Numbered from the stretch's first letter, positions 35,670 through 45,339 are shown. The stretch: 64,000 bases of DNA from Udaeobacter sp025935755 (GCA_036278715.1 DASUKN010000033.1:21373-85372), one strand, 5' to 3'. Translations and numbers: made by a program. Notes: generated from the letters alone by a model not told the origin.

Positions 35670-35917
35670 AGACAAGGAACGATCGCTCGGGCAGCGCCGA
35701 AAGATGACGGCTGGGAAGCCATCACTCCCTGGGAGTTCGCCGGGTACCACTTAGCGGTGCAACAGGGTTTGCTACCTCGATTACGCGCCATGCGCTCGCG
35801 TTCCATCTCGAAGCACACGACTGTAGACGCGACGCCCGCGTCGCATTCCATTCAAATCCATGCGGCGCTGGTTGCGTTGAATGCGTTAGTGCCAGCTGAA
35901 AAAGCGCGGCATGGAAG

Positions 35918-36175
35918 TCATTGTGACCGATGGTCCTCTCGTTTGTCGCGAGTTTTGTCGTCGCTCGATTCTTCGATAAACATCGCGCAAAGACCCAATT
36001 TGTAATAGATCAACCGAAATCCGTGTTCGGCTGCAAAGTGCGCAATCTTTGCCCTCCGGTTTTCTACATTTTTTGGCCAAACGCGTTGCAATTCGTCTTC
36101 GTAGATAGCGCAATAGCCGAATTCGTTGGCCTCCAGGGACAGTTGACGTTTGATTAGCTGGGCAAGGATTTTCAC
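35918..36175 (-). CDS. small 'YEDELQR-WP' family protein, copy 2
   Basis: 85 aa from a GTG start. The pattern shared with the copies at 35462, 36355 and 46999 is (M)K.LA..I...L...(C)(A/G)(I/V)YE.EL.R.WP.....R..(K)IA.FA..(H/Y)GFRL.YY..G.CA(I/M)F. It is convergent in orientation with the neighbours. There is no signal peptide or membrane segment. The compact size and the conserved Tyr-Glu, Trp-Pro and Cys suggest a small folded cytoplasmic domain. I do not recognise the family. Confidence 0.75.
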   Translation of the reverse strand: MKILAQLIKRQLSLEANEFGYCAIYEDELQRVWPKNVENRRAKIAHFAAEHGFRLIYYKLGLCAMFIEESSDDKTRDKREDHRSQ

Positions 36176-36354
36176 GGGTCTGCAAGTTTGGGCGCTGATT
36201 TGACTAAATTACATGGAGGTCGTCAACCTGAAGGCAGTATCGGAGGATTTATTACAATTTTGATGCAACCCCGTTAGGTTTTTCCCGTAGTAATTCTTAG
36301 CAGACTGGCACGTAAACTCTCGCGTTTAGAACAAACTTGATTTAAGCGGCGATT

Positions 36355-36561
36355 ATGGACGTACTCGCGAATCAAATTGCGAAAGCGTTGCAGGAATCGA
36401 AGCAGTGTGGCGTTTACGAACCCGAATTGTCACGCGCGTGGCCAGCTGATGGTGAGCCACGCCAGTCTAAAATCGCCGCCTTCGCGGGGGCACACGGCTG
36501 GCGTCTTCGCTATTACAAAGAGGGGTTCTGCGCGATTTTCGATAAAGACCCATATCGCTGA
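36355..36561 (+). CDS. small 'YEPELSR-WP' family protein, copy 3
   Basis: 68 aa from an ATG. MDVLANQIAKALQESKQCGV, YEPELSRAWP, KIAAFAGAHGWRLRYY, then GFCAIFDKDPYR-stop. It is the shortest intact copy and so defines the conserved core. About 43% of the residues match the plus-strand copy at 46999 by eye. No regulatory neighbour stands out; the following 256 bp to ChrA hold no gene. Confidence 0.78.
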   Translation: MDVLANQIAKALQESKQCGVYEPELSRAWPADGEPRQSKIAAFAGAHGWRLRYYKEGFCAIFDKDPYR

Positions 36562-36817
36562 AAGAGCAATTGCATCGTCACTCCGCCGCGCGATTTCTCC
36601 TACCGCCGAAGCTACGCGCCAGTTTTTTGCAAGAGCAGCCGGGAACGTTGATTAATTCGCGACCCCGTTTTTACTGGTCGCAATCAGTTCGGCTGCTGCG
36701 TGAGTGGAATACTGTAGGTTTTGCAGTAAACATGAACTCCATCCGATGATTCGGATGAAGTCGTAGCGTATCGGACTAGCTCGACCGATCGCCTTTTGTG
36801 CTCAACAGGTCGCAGTT

Positions 36818-37990
36818 TCAGGCGAAAGTGCGAATGCCTGCATAAACAATTCCAGCGGCGATTGCCCCGATCGCTACCAAAGCCACATCGCTCTTGAGAA
36901 ATGCTATCATAGCGAAAGCGAGGAGCGAGATTCCGACTGTTACCCAGTCAACCAATGCTTGCGGAACCAGATCCAGCGAGACGACTGCGATTACACCGAC
37001 AACTGCAGCGCTGACCCCTGCGAGGAACGCCTGGATGTCGCGGTTTTCGCGTACCTTTTCGATGTAGTACACTCCGGCTAACACAAACACAAACGACGGC
37101 AAAAACACGAAAACGGTTGCGAGTAGGGCGCCAGGAATTCCGCCGGCCAGGTAACCCACGAAAGTCGTGAATAACATGAATGGTCCCGGCGTTGCCACGC
37201 TCAGGGCCACACCGTCCAGGAGTTGGCTGTCCGACAACCAGCGATACTGCAAAACGGCGCCTCGCTGAACGAAAACCAGTGAAGCATACGCGCCGCCGAA
37301 ACTTAGCAGGCCGGTCTTCAGAAACAGCCACGCGATCTGAAATAAACGCGAGTCGTTGAATGGAAGCAGCGCAGTCGTTCCAACTAGCATCACCGACAGA
37401 CCCGGCGGAGTTCTTTTGACCAGCGTGGAGCCACGTTCCACGATGAGGTTGAGCAGCCCGGCAATTAACAGAATCAACAGGAAGTTGATTCCGGCGAAAC
37501 GCATTCCCGCAAACGCGCCGACGAGAAGAAGGCCAAGGAAGATGTTTCTGATTGCCGCGCGCCCGAGTTTGATAATGCCTGCAGCGATGATGCCGAGCAC
37601 AGCGGGCTTGAGCACGTAGAGGGCGTCTATCACCTGCGGAAGCTTGCCATAACGAACATAAAGCCAGCTCAAAACAATCATCGCCATTGCGCCCGGGACG
37701 ATGAAGGTGACACCCGCTAAAAGGCCGCCCCATATTTTGCGTTTCAAGTAACCAACGTAGATCGCCAGTTGCAACGCCTCAGGGCCCGGCAGCATGTGGC
37801 AGAAGGCCATGATCTTGATGAAGCGATCTTTGGAAACCCATCGGCGCTTTTCCACCATGTGATTAAACATCATGGTGATCTGTGCAACGGGCCCCCCGAT
37901 GTTGACGAACCCAAGGAAAAGAAAATAGAGAAACACTTCGCGCCATGACGGCATCCGATCGGCGGTGGGCGCGTTGTCCGGGGTGTTCAC
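36818..37990 (-). CDS. chrA: chromate transporter (CHR family)
   Basis: A 390-aa polytopic protein of two homologous CHR halves. The N-half has FLFLGFVNIGGPVAQI and FCHMLPGPEALQLAIYVGYL. The C-half has FLKTGLLSFGGAYASLVFV, the GVALSVATPGPFMLFTTFVG motif and a matched fold. About ten hydrophobic segments. CHR proteins export chromate or import sulfate-like anions across the inner membrane. It is divergent from the DUF1259 gene. Confidence 0.93.
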   Translation of the reverse strand: MNTPDNAPTADRMPSWREVFLYFLFLGFVNIGGPVAQITMMFNHMVEKRRWVSKDRFIKIMAFCHMLPGPEALQLAIYVGYLKRKIWGGLLAGVTFIVPGAMAMIVLSWLYVRYGKLPQVIDALYVLKPAVLGIIAAGIIKLGRAAIRNIFLGLLLVGAFAGMRFAGINFLLILLIAGLLNLIVERGSTLVKRTPPGLSVMLVGTTALLPFNDSRLFQIAWLFLKTGLLSFGGAYASLVFVQRGAVLQYRWLSDSQLLDGVALSVATPGPFMLFTTFVGYLAGGIPGALLATVFVFLPSFVFVLAGVYYIEKVRENRDIQAFLAGVSAAVVGVIAVVSLDLVPQALVDWVTVGISLLAFAMIAFLKSDVALVAIGAIAAGIVYAGIRTFA

Positions 37991-38195
37991 AACTCAGCTT
38001 GGACCAGCTATCGACTCCTTTTCGTTGTCGATAGTCGCGCAGTGTTGAAGTATTGTCCCGAAAACAAAATCTGGCTGGCAGCACATAAAGATCCGGTGGA
38101 GCGAAGCCGGCCGTTACAGGGGAAAAGGTACGAAACCGACGGTAGTTACTGCGGCAATTTTCACGGCGCTGACTGGCATCGCGTTCGGAACCAGT

Positions 38196-39044
38196 TTGGA
38201 TACAACGCGAATCGACCAGCTCACCGGGCTGAAAGGCAAGTTCAACGAGAAGGAGAGCGTCTACAAAGTCACGTTTCCTCGCAACGATGTGAAGGTTATT
38301 TTGGACGGCTGGGCGATGCCGCCGTTCATGGGGCTCGGAACATGGGCCGCATTCACGCCCACAAAAAATGGGGCAATGGTGATGGGCGATACGGTCCTGT
38401 TTGAAGATGAAGTCACCCCCGCAATGTCAGCGGCGCTGGAGAACGGCCTTAATGTTACGGCGCTCCACAACCACTTCTTCTTCGATCATCCAAAAGTTTA
38501 TTTCATGCATATCGCAGGCGAAGGACCGGTCGACACATTGGCCGGCGCGATCAAAAAAGTTTACGACGCTGCCAAACAAGTTCGCACGGCAAACGCGGCT
38601 CCGAAGGAATCGTTCGGCGGCGCGGCGTTGCCCGACAAAAGTTCGATCACCGCCGAGCCGCTGAACGAGATCTTTGCAGCGCAGGGAGAATCGAAAGACG
38701 GAATGGTAAAATTTACCTTCGGCAGATCTGCGACCATGCACGGCGTAAACATCTCCAAGGATATGGGTGTAAACACATGGGCCGCGTTTGCCGGGACGGA
38801 CGACAACGCGATCGTCGATGGAGATTTCGTTGTCACTGAAGATGAATTGCAATCGACGCTCAGATCATTGCTCAGAGAAAAGATCAACATCGTCGCCATT
38901 CACCAACACATGACCCACGAAGAACCGCGGATGATGTTCTTTCATTACTGGGGCCGTGGCCGTGCAAAAGACCTGGCGCATGCAATCAAAGGCGCGTTTT
39001 TGGTTGCGGGCCTCCAGGAAGTTACCGCACCGATTCACAATTGA
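38196..39044 (+). CDS. DUF1259 tandem-domain protein
   Basis: 282 aa with two DUF1259 domains: residues 1-130 (MPPFMGLGTWAAFTP, NVTALHNHFFFDHPKVYFMH) and about 150-280 (TWAAFAGTDDNAIVDG, NIVAIHQHMTHEEPRMMFFH). The His-rich ALHNH and IHQH motifs suggest metal binding, but the function is not established. The only start in frame is TTG at 38196. Upstream, the same frame reads KPTVVTAAIFTALTGIAFGT, a good signal peptide with no usable ATG, GTG or TTG in reach, so the real start may have been lost or shifted. Confidence 0.82.
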   Translation: MDTTRIDQLTGLKGKFNEKESVYKVTFPRNDVKVILDGWAMPPFMGLGTWAAFTPTKNGAMVMGDTVLFEDEVTPAMSAALENGLNVTALHNHFFFDHPKVYFMHIAGEGPVDTLAGAIKKVYDAAKQVRTANAAPKESFGGAALPDKSSITAEPLNEIFAAQGESKDGMVKFTFGRSATMHGVNISKDMGVNTWAAFAGTDDNAIVDGDFVVTEDELQSTLRSLLREKINIVAIHQHMTHEEPRMMFFHYWGRGRAKDLAHAIKGAFLVAGLQEVTAPIHN

Positions 39045-40045
39045 CCCGACCATTCAGTTCGAAGGCAGTTTGCGGCGTCGCCGCGCTGCTTTATTGCCAT
39101 GCAGCAGCGACAAGTCAGGCGCAATCTGCGCCGCTTACATTGAAACGAACGATTCCATTGCCAGGTGTCGAAGGACGCATGGACCACTTCGCTGCTGATG
39201 CGTCAGGTCAGAGATTATTCGTTTGCGCGTTGGGAAACGACAGCCTCGAAGTAATCGACCTGCGAAAGGGCGAGCGCGTGCGCGCGATCACCAGTCTCGG
39301 CGCACCGCAGGGAGTCGCATACGTACCGGAACTGAATCGCTTGTTCGTTGCCAATGACAAAGGCGGTATTTGCAACATTTACGATGCAAAGTCATTCCAA
39401 CCTGCCGGCGAACTGAATCTGAAAGATGATGCGGACAACATTCGGTACGATGACGCGGGAAAAAAAATCTATGTTGGATTTGGCAGTGGCGGTATTGCCA
39501 TTGTGAATGCGACAGACGGGAAACAGATCGGCTCAATTAAACTTCCCGCACATCCCGAAGCGTTCGCGCTTGAAATGAATGGGAACCGGATTTTCGTCAA
39601 TGTTCCCAACTCACATCAGATCGCCGTAATCGATCGCAGTAAGGGAGCAGTAGTTGCGAAATGGAAAACAGACCTGGCCTCCGCGAACTTCCCGATGTCG
39701 TTGGATGAATCGAATCACCGATTATTTATCGCCTGTCGCGTGCCTTCGAAACTCATTGTGCTCGACACCGGATCTGGCGAGCTCGTCGCCAAGGTCGATC
39801 TCTCCGGTGATCCCGATGATCTGTTTTATGACGCCAAGCGACGTCGCGTTTATGCGATCTGCGGCGCAGGAGAAATTGACGTGATCGAGCAGGTGGATCC
39901 AAACACTTACAAGGCGTTAACAAAAGTGAACACTGCAAATGGCGCTCGCACCGGGCTGTTTGTGCCCGCTCAAAACACACTGTTTGTCGCAGTTCCCCAC
40001 CATGGATCGCAGCAAGCGGAGATTCGCGTCTACCAGGCAGAGTGA
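39041..40045 (+). CDS. secreted YVTN-type beta-propeller protein
   Basis: 334 aa. Signal peptide (GVAALLYCHAAATSQAQS) and a seven-blade-like propeller built of repeats such as LFVANDKGGICNIYDAKSF, KIYVGFGSGGIAIVNATDGK, RIFVNVPNSHQIAVIDRSKG and RLFIACRVPSKLIVLDTGSG. Probably periplasmic; binding partner unknown. The TTG start overlaps the stop of the DUF1259 gene by 4 nt, so the two are likely made together. Confidence 0.85.
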   Translation: MTRPFSSKAVCGVAALLYCHAAATSQAQSAPLTLKRTIPLPGVEGRMDHFAADASGQRLFVCALGNDSLEVIDLRKGERVRAITSLGAPQGVAYVPELNRLFVANDKGGICNIYDAKSFQPAGELNLKDDADNIRYDDAGKKIYVGFGSGGIAIVNATDGKQIGSIKLPAHPEAFALEMNGNRIFVNVPNSHQIAVIDRSKGAVVAKWKTDLASANFPMSLDESNHRLFIACRVPSKLIVLDTGSGELVAKVDLSGDPDDLFYDAKRRRVYAICGAGEIDVIEQVDPNTYKALTKVNTANGARTGLFVPAQNTLFVAVPHHGSQQAEIRVYQAE

Positions 40046-40335
40046 TCGTACGGCGAGTGTTCGCTCGGGTTCAACGTGTTGCCGCTCTGCTTTACCGATT
40101 CCCACAACGCAAATTGTCGTTGTTGATGTAAAGTAAAAATATGGTTGCCGGCGAAATTGCCGACCATGACCGGATCAAACGGTGACGCGATGGTTTGCAA
40201 ACCGCCGAGGTCTACATTTTCAATCACACGGGAAATTCGACCGTCGTTATCAATGCCGACGAATGGTGTTCCGGATACATTTTCGTCACTCGTGTGTACT
40301 TCCGAACAATCGGTGAAACAGTAGAAGTGCGACAA
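40030..40335 (-). CDS. possible small protein (low confidence)
   Basis: A 101-aa frame with coding-like composition (SGTPFVGIDNDGRISRVIEN, then VDLGGLQTIASPFDPVMVGN) that fills the gap between the propeller and the next gene. It has an ATG at 40335 but no clear Shine-Dalgarno, and it overlaps the 5' extension of the following plus-strand frame. I do not recognise it. It could be real or a shadow. Confidence 0.3.
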   Translation of the reverse strand: MSHFYCFTDCSEVHTSDENVSGTPFVGIDNDGRISRVIENVDLGGLQTIASPFDPVMVGNFAGNHIFTLHQQRQFALWESVKQSGNTLNPSEHSPYDHSAW

Positions 40336-41067
40336 TTAGCTATCGCGATGTTGGTGATCGCAGTGGTGCACGTTGCATTTGGACAAGGCGGCCCGCCGAT
40401 GATCACGGATGATCCGGGCACTCCGGGCAATGGCAAATGGGAGAACAACCTGGCGATCATATTTGAGCACCGCCCGAATGAGAGCTCGCTTGATGTGCCA
40501 GAGATCGATCTGAATTACGGGGTAGGCGAACATTTTCAGCTCACATTGCAAGCCGCCCCGGTAATCAACCAGCGCGGCAACCACGGCTTAATTGGTGGGA
40601 TAGGCGGAACTGAAGCGGCGGTAAAGTGGCGCTTTCTCGATGAGGCAGCCACTGGGGTCGCCCTGTCGATATTTCCGCGGGTCATATTCAATGTTTCGCA
40701 GGCGTCAGTGCGCCGCGGTCTCGCCGAAGACGGAACTCGTTTTCAAATTCCGTTTGAAATTGCTAAAGGTTTCGGGCCGTGGCATGGCGATGCCGAGTTC
40801 GGTCCTCGAGCGGGCACCGTCGGCCGCAGCGAATGGTTCGGTGGAATCGTTTGCGGATTAGATTTCTCGAAGCGGACCATGCTAATGGCAGAGCTGCATG
40901 ACGAATCGCGAATGGATTTCAGGCGCAACGTATTCGTCCTGAATTTCGGTTTGCGATATGAGTGGACGGCAAACGAGGTACTCATCGTTTCGATGGGGCA
41001 CGAGCTTCGTTCGCCTGATCAGCCAACGGCCCTTATCGGCTATTTCGGTATGCAGTTTGTTTACTGA
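40327..41067 (+). CDS. secreted outer-membrane-like beta protein, function unknown
   Basis: About 246 aa. A hydrophobic signal peptide (LAIAMLVIAVVHVAFGQ), then alternating hydrophobic beta-strand sequence with DLNYGVGEHFQLTLQAAP and NFGLRYEWTANEVLIVSMG, ending GYFGMQFVY. An aromatic C-terminal residue is typical of outer-membrane beta-barrels. The frame is open to 40195, but the GTG at 40327 (or ATG at 40348) puts the signal peptide at the start. Confidence 0.7.
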   Translation: MRQLAIAMLVIAVVHVAFGQGGPPMITDDPGTPGNGKWENNLAIIFEHRPNESSLDVPEIDLNYGVGEHFQLTLQAAPVINQRGNHGLIGGIGGTEAAVKWRFLDEAATGVALSIFPRVIFNVSQASVRRGLAEDGTRFQIPFEIAKGFGPWHGDAEFGPRAGTVGRSEWFGGIVCGLDFSKRTMLMAELHDESRMDFRRNVFVLNFGLRYEWTANEVLIVSMGHELRSPDQPTALIGYFGMQFVY

Positions 41068-41074
41068 ATTGATA

Positions 41075-41860
41075 TCAATGCGCTTTTGAAGCGGGCTTTT
41101 GCGGGAAAATCACGATCAACGCGATCATCACCGCGACCAGGGTGAGCGACGCGGTGTAACGGCTCAGAGCCAGCCCGCCTTCTGCGAGTGGCTTGTCAAA
41201 AAAATCACCCAGAGTGGCTCCCAGCGGTCGGGTTAAAATAAACGCAGCCCAAAATAGAATGGCGCGCGAAAAACTCGTTAGGTAATAAGCAAGGAGAATC
41301 AGCAGTAGTAATCCAATGAAGATTCCAGCAGCACCGAGATAGCCAATTTCATTTGTATCAGCTACCCAATCGCCAAGCGCTGTTCCCAAGGTCTGGGAGA
41401 ACATGATTGTCACCCAATAGAAAATTTCGACCTTCGGCGTGCTCACCGTTTCAATCGATATGCTTCCCGTTGCCCAGCGCCAGATCAGAAGCGACGCAAT
41501 CACACAGAGCAGCAAAATGGTTGAACCACCGGTATAGCCAATGCCAAGAGATCGCGTGCAGTAATCGGCCAGCGTTGTGCCGACAGTCGTCGTTGCGACA
41601 ATAGTCAGCCAGAAAAGAAACGGATGGAACTTCCTGGCACGGATCTGCACCAGAACCGCAACGATGAAAATGACGCCGAAAATTCCCGTCCCGATCAGGT
41701 AACCCGTGCCCTTCGCCTCGGGGCTCGTTTCGCCGAGCCACGACATGGTAACGGCGTCGCCCGCAGTTTCGCCGAGCGTAGTGGCGAGGATCTTAAGGAT
41801 CCAAAATAGAAATGTTACCTGTGGTACCTTGGCGACGAGCTCACGTGTTTCTTTGTTCAT
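41075..41860 (-). CDS. COG4705-type integral membrane protein
   Basis: 261 aa with eight hydrophobic segments. It contains four similar motifs: ILKILATTLGETAGDAV, LTIVATTTVGTTLADYC, VTIMFSQTLGTALGDWV and AAFILTRPLGATLGDFF, each about 60 residues apart. This fourfold repeat of T.G...(G/A)D is characteristic of the uncharacterised COG4705 family. The conserved acidic residues at the helix ends may bind a metal or proton. Located tail-to-tail with the beta-barrel gene. Confidence 0.85.
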   Translation of the reverse strand: MNKETRELVAKVPQVTFLFWILKILATTLGETAGDAVTMSWLGETSPEAKGTGYLIGTGIFGVIFIVAVLVQIRARKFHPFLFWLTIVATTTVGTTLADYCTRSLGIGYTGGSTILLLCVIASLLIWRWATGSISIETVSTPKVEIFYWVTIMFSQTLGTALGDWVADTNEIGYLGAAGIFIGLLLLILLAYYLTSFSRAILFWAAFILTRPLGATLGDFFDKPLAEGGLALSRYTASLTLVAVMIALIVIFPQKPASKAH

Positions 41861-42033
41861 TTGTCACACAAAGAATGCGGTCTTTTTGAACTGCTTTTCA
41901 GCTAGGGGCTGGCTATCACAGACAAATCGCGTCCGCCGTGGACAGTGTCTGCCAACGTCGGGTGCAAATCGGCCGCAACTTTCGATGGATGCGGCGGCTT
42001 GAATAATCCCAACATATCCAACAAAACTCCGAC

Positions 42034-43299
42034 GTGCCCGCGCTGAAAGCCATTGCTGGTTTTTTAGGACTCAAACGCAATCTCGTCATCCTGCTCATTG
42101 CTATTTTTGTCATTGGAGCTGGCGAAGAACTTTGGATGCGTTTTGTGCCGAAGTATCTGCAAGTGGTCGGCGCAACCGTGTTTGTTATTGGTGTTTACGA
42201 CGCGTTGCGCACGCTGCTCGGTGCTGTTTACGCGTATCCGGGTGGAGTAATCGCAGACCGTTGGGGCCATCGGCGCGCATTCATCGTTTTTAATGTTGTT
42301 TCAATCGCCGGCTATGTCCTGGTCCTGCTTGTACCGCATTGGGGCGCAGTGATCGTGGGGATGTTTCTGTTTCTGTCGTGGACCTGCTTTTCGCTTCCCG
42401 CCAGCCTGTCGCTTGTCGGCGCTGCCCTCGAAGCAAATCGACATGCCATGGGTGTGGGTGTCCAAATGGTCGTTAGGCGATTGCCGATGATGATCTCGCC
42501 GATCCTGGGTGGGATCTTGATCGACTACTTTGGAATTATTGGTGGCGTGCGGATTGCCCTGTTCATCTCGATCCTTTTCTCGGCAACGACCATTCTCGTA
42601 CAGCGTTCGCTCCGCGAAAAATTCGACGGCAAGACGCGAGAGGTGGCGACGCCTGTGAACCGCGAGGGAGGGATGTTTTGGCAAACTCTTCGCGAGTTCA
42701 ACACGCCGATGCGGCGATTACTGTTGAGCGATATCCTGGTGCGCTTCTGCGAACGAATTCCGTACGCCTGGGTGGTCATCTTCGCGATGGATTACATTGG
42801 CATGAGCGGCCGGCAAGTCGGCGTGCTCACAGCAATTGAAATGCTCACCGCCACGTTATGCATCATTCCTACCTCGCATTTCGCTGACAAGTACCCGCGC
42901 CAGCCTTTTGTTATCGCAACATTCATGATGTTCACGCTCTTTCCCATTGCTCTGCTCATGTCACGGAGTTTTCCCGCCCTGGTCGTCGCCTTTGCGATCC
43001 GGGGTTTAAAGGAATTCGGTGATACCTCCCGTAAAGCACTGATCATCGGCTACTCTGAACCAAAGCGCCGCGGACAAACGATCGGCACGTACTATCTGGC
43101 CCGCGATTTGATCGTGAGCACCGGCGCAATCCTTGGCGCCTATCTGTGGGGACTCGGACCGGCTCTGAATTTTCTTGGAGCAGCTGCAATCGGCGCGGCT
43201 GGAACGATTTTCTACATCAGAACGATTCGCCCACGGCGGCACCTGGCCATGAGCGATTTGAAAAAGCAGTTGGAGATACGACGAAGCCGTTGGAACTAA
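42034..43299 (+). CDS. major facilitator superfamily transporter
   Basis: 421 aa, GTG start, twelve predicted helices. The loop 2-3 motif appears as GGVIADRWGHRRAFIV, and a weaker copy (HFADKYPRQPFVIA) follows in the second half. It has a long early helix set with GVYDALRTLLGAVYAYPG. The substrate cannot be read from the sequence. Overall resemblance is to the drug/permease-like MFS of Acidobacteria and Verrucomicrobia. The DUF423 gene follows after 4 bp, so they probably share a transcript. Confidence 0.88.
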   Translation: MPALKAIAGFLGLKRNLVILLIAIFVIGAGEELWMRFVPKYLQVVGATVFVIGVYDALRTLLGAVYAYPGGVIADRWGHRRAFIVFNVVSIAGYVLVLLVPHWGAVIVGMFLFLSWTCFSLPASLSLVGAALEANRHAMGVGVQMVVRRLPMMISPILGGILIDYFGIIGGVRIALFISILFSATTILVQRSLREKFDGKTREVATPVNREGGMFWQTLREFNTPMRRLLLSDILVRFCERIPYAWVVIFAMDYIGMSGRQVGVLTAIEMLTATLCIIPTSHFADKYPRQPFVIATFMMFTLFPIALLMSRSFPALVVAFAIRGLKEFGDTSRKALIIGYSEPKRRGQTIGTYYLARDLIVSTGAILGAYLWGLGPALNFLGAAAIGAAGTIFYIRTIRPRRHLAMSDLKKQLEIRRSRWN

Positions 43300-43303
43300 G
43301 AAG

Positions 43304-43663
43304 ATGCCGATCTTACTTTTCCGAATCGCTGCGGTGCTGTGCTTTGTGGCAGTCGCGCTGGGAGCATTTGGAGCGCACGGTCTCCGATCAACTTTGGAAG
43401 CACGTGGAATGCTCGATGTCTGGAACAAGGCTGTGTTTTACCAATTCATCCACGCGATTGCGCTCCTCGTGCTTGCGCTTCATGGGACAATCAACCGCGG
43501 CGCGTGCTTGCTGCTGCTGATCGGGATTCTGCTGTTTAGCGGAAGCTTGTATCTGCTTGCCTTAATCCCGCAGGCGCGGGATTGGCTCGGACCGGTTACT
43601 CCTTTGGGTGGCCTTTGTTTCCTTGCGGGATGGGCGTGGTTAGTTTTCACACCGCCCAGATAG
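43304..43663 (+). CDS. DUF423 small membrane protein
   Basis: 119 aa, four hydrophobic segments. DUF423 marks are VALGAFGAHGLRSTLE, WNKAVFYQFIHAIALLVLAL, FSGSLYLLAL and LGPVTPLGGLCFLAGW. The family (YgdD-like) has no known function. It begins 4 bp after the MFS gene. Confidence 0.9.
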   Translation: MPILLFRIAAVLCFVAVALGAFGAHGLRSTLEARGMLDVWNKAVFYQFIHAIALLVLALHGTINRGACLLLLIGILLFSGSLYLLALIPQARDWLGPVTPLGGLCFLAGWAWLVFTPPR

Positions 43664-43745
43664 GCGTGTGACAGCCCGCAACCGGGCCATGGGGCGATTG
43701 CCTTTGAGTTAAAGCAGAAAAGCTATTCCGGCGGTCTGGTTCTGG

Positions 43746-43751
43746 TATACT
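43746..43751 (+). promoter_or_regulatory. candidate -10 box for the MscS gene
   Basis: TATACT lies 9 bp before the ATG at 43761. If used, the transcript would begin at or next to the start codon, nearly leaderless. No good -35 box is seen. Confidence 0.3.
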
Positions 43752-43760
43752 ATTGGCCCG

Positions 43761-45266
43761 ATGTTGGATGCGGTCTCCGAAGCGCAGCGCGGTGCGATCA
43801 CGGTAGCGGTCTTTATCGTGACGTTTTTTGTCGCTGTGGGAATTGGACGATTCCTGAAACGCCGTGCCGGTGTTCAGCTCGGTGTCGTTTTTCGCCTTTT
43901 CTGTCTGATCATAGCCTTCTATGCCGCGATTGCGGTTTACGGCGTCGATGCCCCATGGCGCTATCACATAGGAGCAGCAGCGATCCTGTTGAGCACTGCA
44001 CTCGTTGTGGCTCTGGTAAATCGTTACGTTTGGGATTTTTACTTTGAGAAGAAACGCCAGACGCCGATCCCGAATTTTCTGCGCGAGGTGGTCGGCGGCT
44101 TTATCTTCCTGATCGTTCTATTGTTGATTTTGAGTTACGGCTATCACGCCGAGACCCAATTGAAAGGACTGCTGGCGGGCTCCGGCCTCGTTGCGATCAT
44201 CCTGGGCTTCGCAGGACAGAATCTCTTTGCCGGGATCATTGGTGGCATATCGATCCAAATCAACAGGCCATATAAGGTCGGTGATTGGTTAAAGGTCGGC
44301 GACACCTATGGCGAGGTGCGTGAGATCAACTGGCGTTCTACCCGGCTTTGCACTAACGACCAAATCTATCTCGATATTCCAAATAACGAGATGGTGAGCC
44401 ACCAGATTGTTAACCTGCATTATCCGACCGAGACGCACGCCATGCGCGTCCGCGTCGGTATCGATTACAATGTGCCGCCGAACCGCGTGAAAGATGTACT
44501 GGGGCGGGCTGCGCAAAAGGCCAAAAACGTTTTGCCCAATCCGCCTGTAAGGGTGTATCTGGTCGATTTTTCCGATTATGCCATGACCTACGAGATCAAA
44601 TTCTTCATGGGCAATCATTCCCGGATCAATGAGACTAACGACTCGATCCGAACCAACGTCTGGTATGAATTAAAGCGACAAGGAATTAGCATCCCCCTTC
44701 CGACTCGCACGCTGCACGTTGAACGCAAAAAAGCGACACGTGTGCAGGAAGACCAGGCAGAAGCGTTTTCGATTCTCCGCGGAGAACCGCTCTTTGATTG
44801 TCTCACCGAAGACCAACTTAGTCAGATGGTCAACCAGGCGCGTCTCAAACTTTTCGGTCGCGGGGAACCAGTGATTGAGGAAGGCGCCGCGGGCGATTCG
44901 ATGTTCGTCATGCTGCGGGGCGCGGCCAACGTTTTGGTGTCAAAAAATGGATCGAAAATCCAAGTCGCAAAGTTAAGCGCGGGCGACTGTTTCGGCGAAA
45001 TGTCATTGCTTACCGGCGAACCGCGGAGCGCTACGGTGCGGGCAGACGGCGATTGTTACGTGATGGAGATTGGGAAACCTGTGATGGCTGAAGTGCTAAG
45101 CAGCGCTCCAAGCTGCATGGAGCAGTTGAGTCAATTGCTTGCACAACGGCGAATGGAAACTGAGGGCATCTTGAAAGAGGCGAGCGGCAGCGACGACCAT
45201 GCGTTAACAGAACGCCAGTATACCGCCAACTTCCTGAACCGTTTGCGAACGTTCTTTCAACTATAA
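43761..45266 (+). CDS. MscS mechanosensitive channel with C-terminal cyclic-nucleotide-binding domain
   Basis: 501 aa. Three or four N-terminal helices (about 12-160), then the MscS pore and beta domain: AGSGLVAIILGFAGQNLFAG, IQINRPYKVGDWLKVGDTYG, EVREINWRSTRLCT and IPNNEMV. A cNMP-binding domain occupies about 365-480, with IEEGAAGDSMFVMLRG and the phosphate-binding cassette FGEMSLLTGEPRSATV. The channel opens under membrane tension; the added domain suggests control by cAMP or cGMP. Confidence 0.92.
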   Translation: MLDAVSEAQRGAITVAVFIVTFFVAVGIGRFLKRRAGVQLGVVFRLFCLIIAFYAAIAVYGVDAPWRYHIGAAAILLSTALVVALVNRYVWDFYFEKKRQTPIPNFLREVVGGFIFLIVLLLILSYGYHAETQLKGLLAGSGLVAIILGFAGQNLFAGIIGGISIQINRPYKVGDWLKVGDTYGEVREINWRSTRLCTNDQIYLDIPNNEMVSHQIVNLHYPTETHAMRVRVGIDYNVPPNRVKDVLGRAAQKAKNVLPNPPVRVYLVDFSDYAMTYEIKFFMGNHSRINETNDSIRTNVWYELKRQGISIPLPTRTLHVERKKATRVQEDQAEAFSILRGEPLFDCLTEDQLSQMVNQARLKLFGRGEPVIEEGAAGDSMFVMLRGAANVLVSKNGSKIQVAKLSAGDCFGEMSLLTGEPRSATVRADGDCYVMEIGKPVMAEVLSSAPSCMEQLSQLLAQRRMETEGILKEASGSDDHALTERQYTANFLNRLRTFFQL

Positions 45267-45339
45267 CATTGCGATAATGCCTGAATGCATCTGGACGCGC
45301 GGCGAAATCCGATTATAGGGGTTTTGGGGGTTCCAACAG

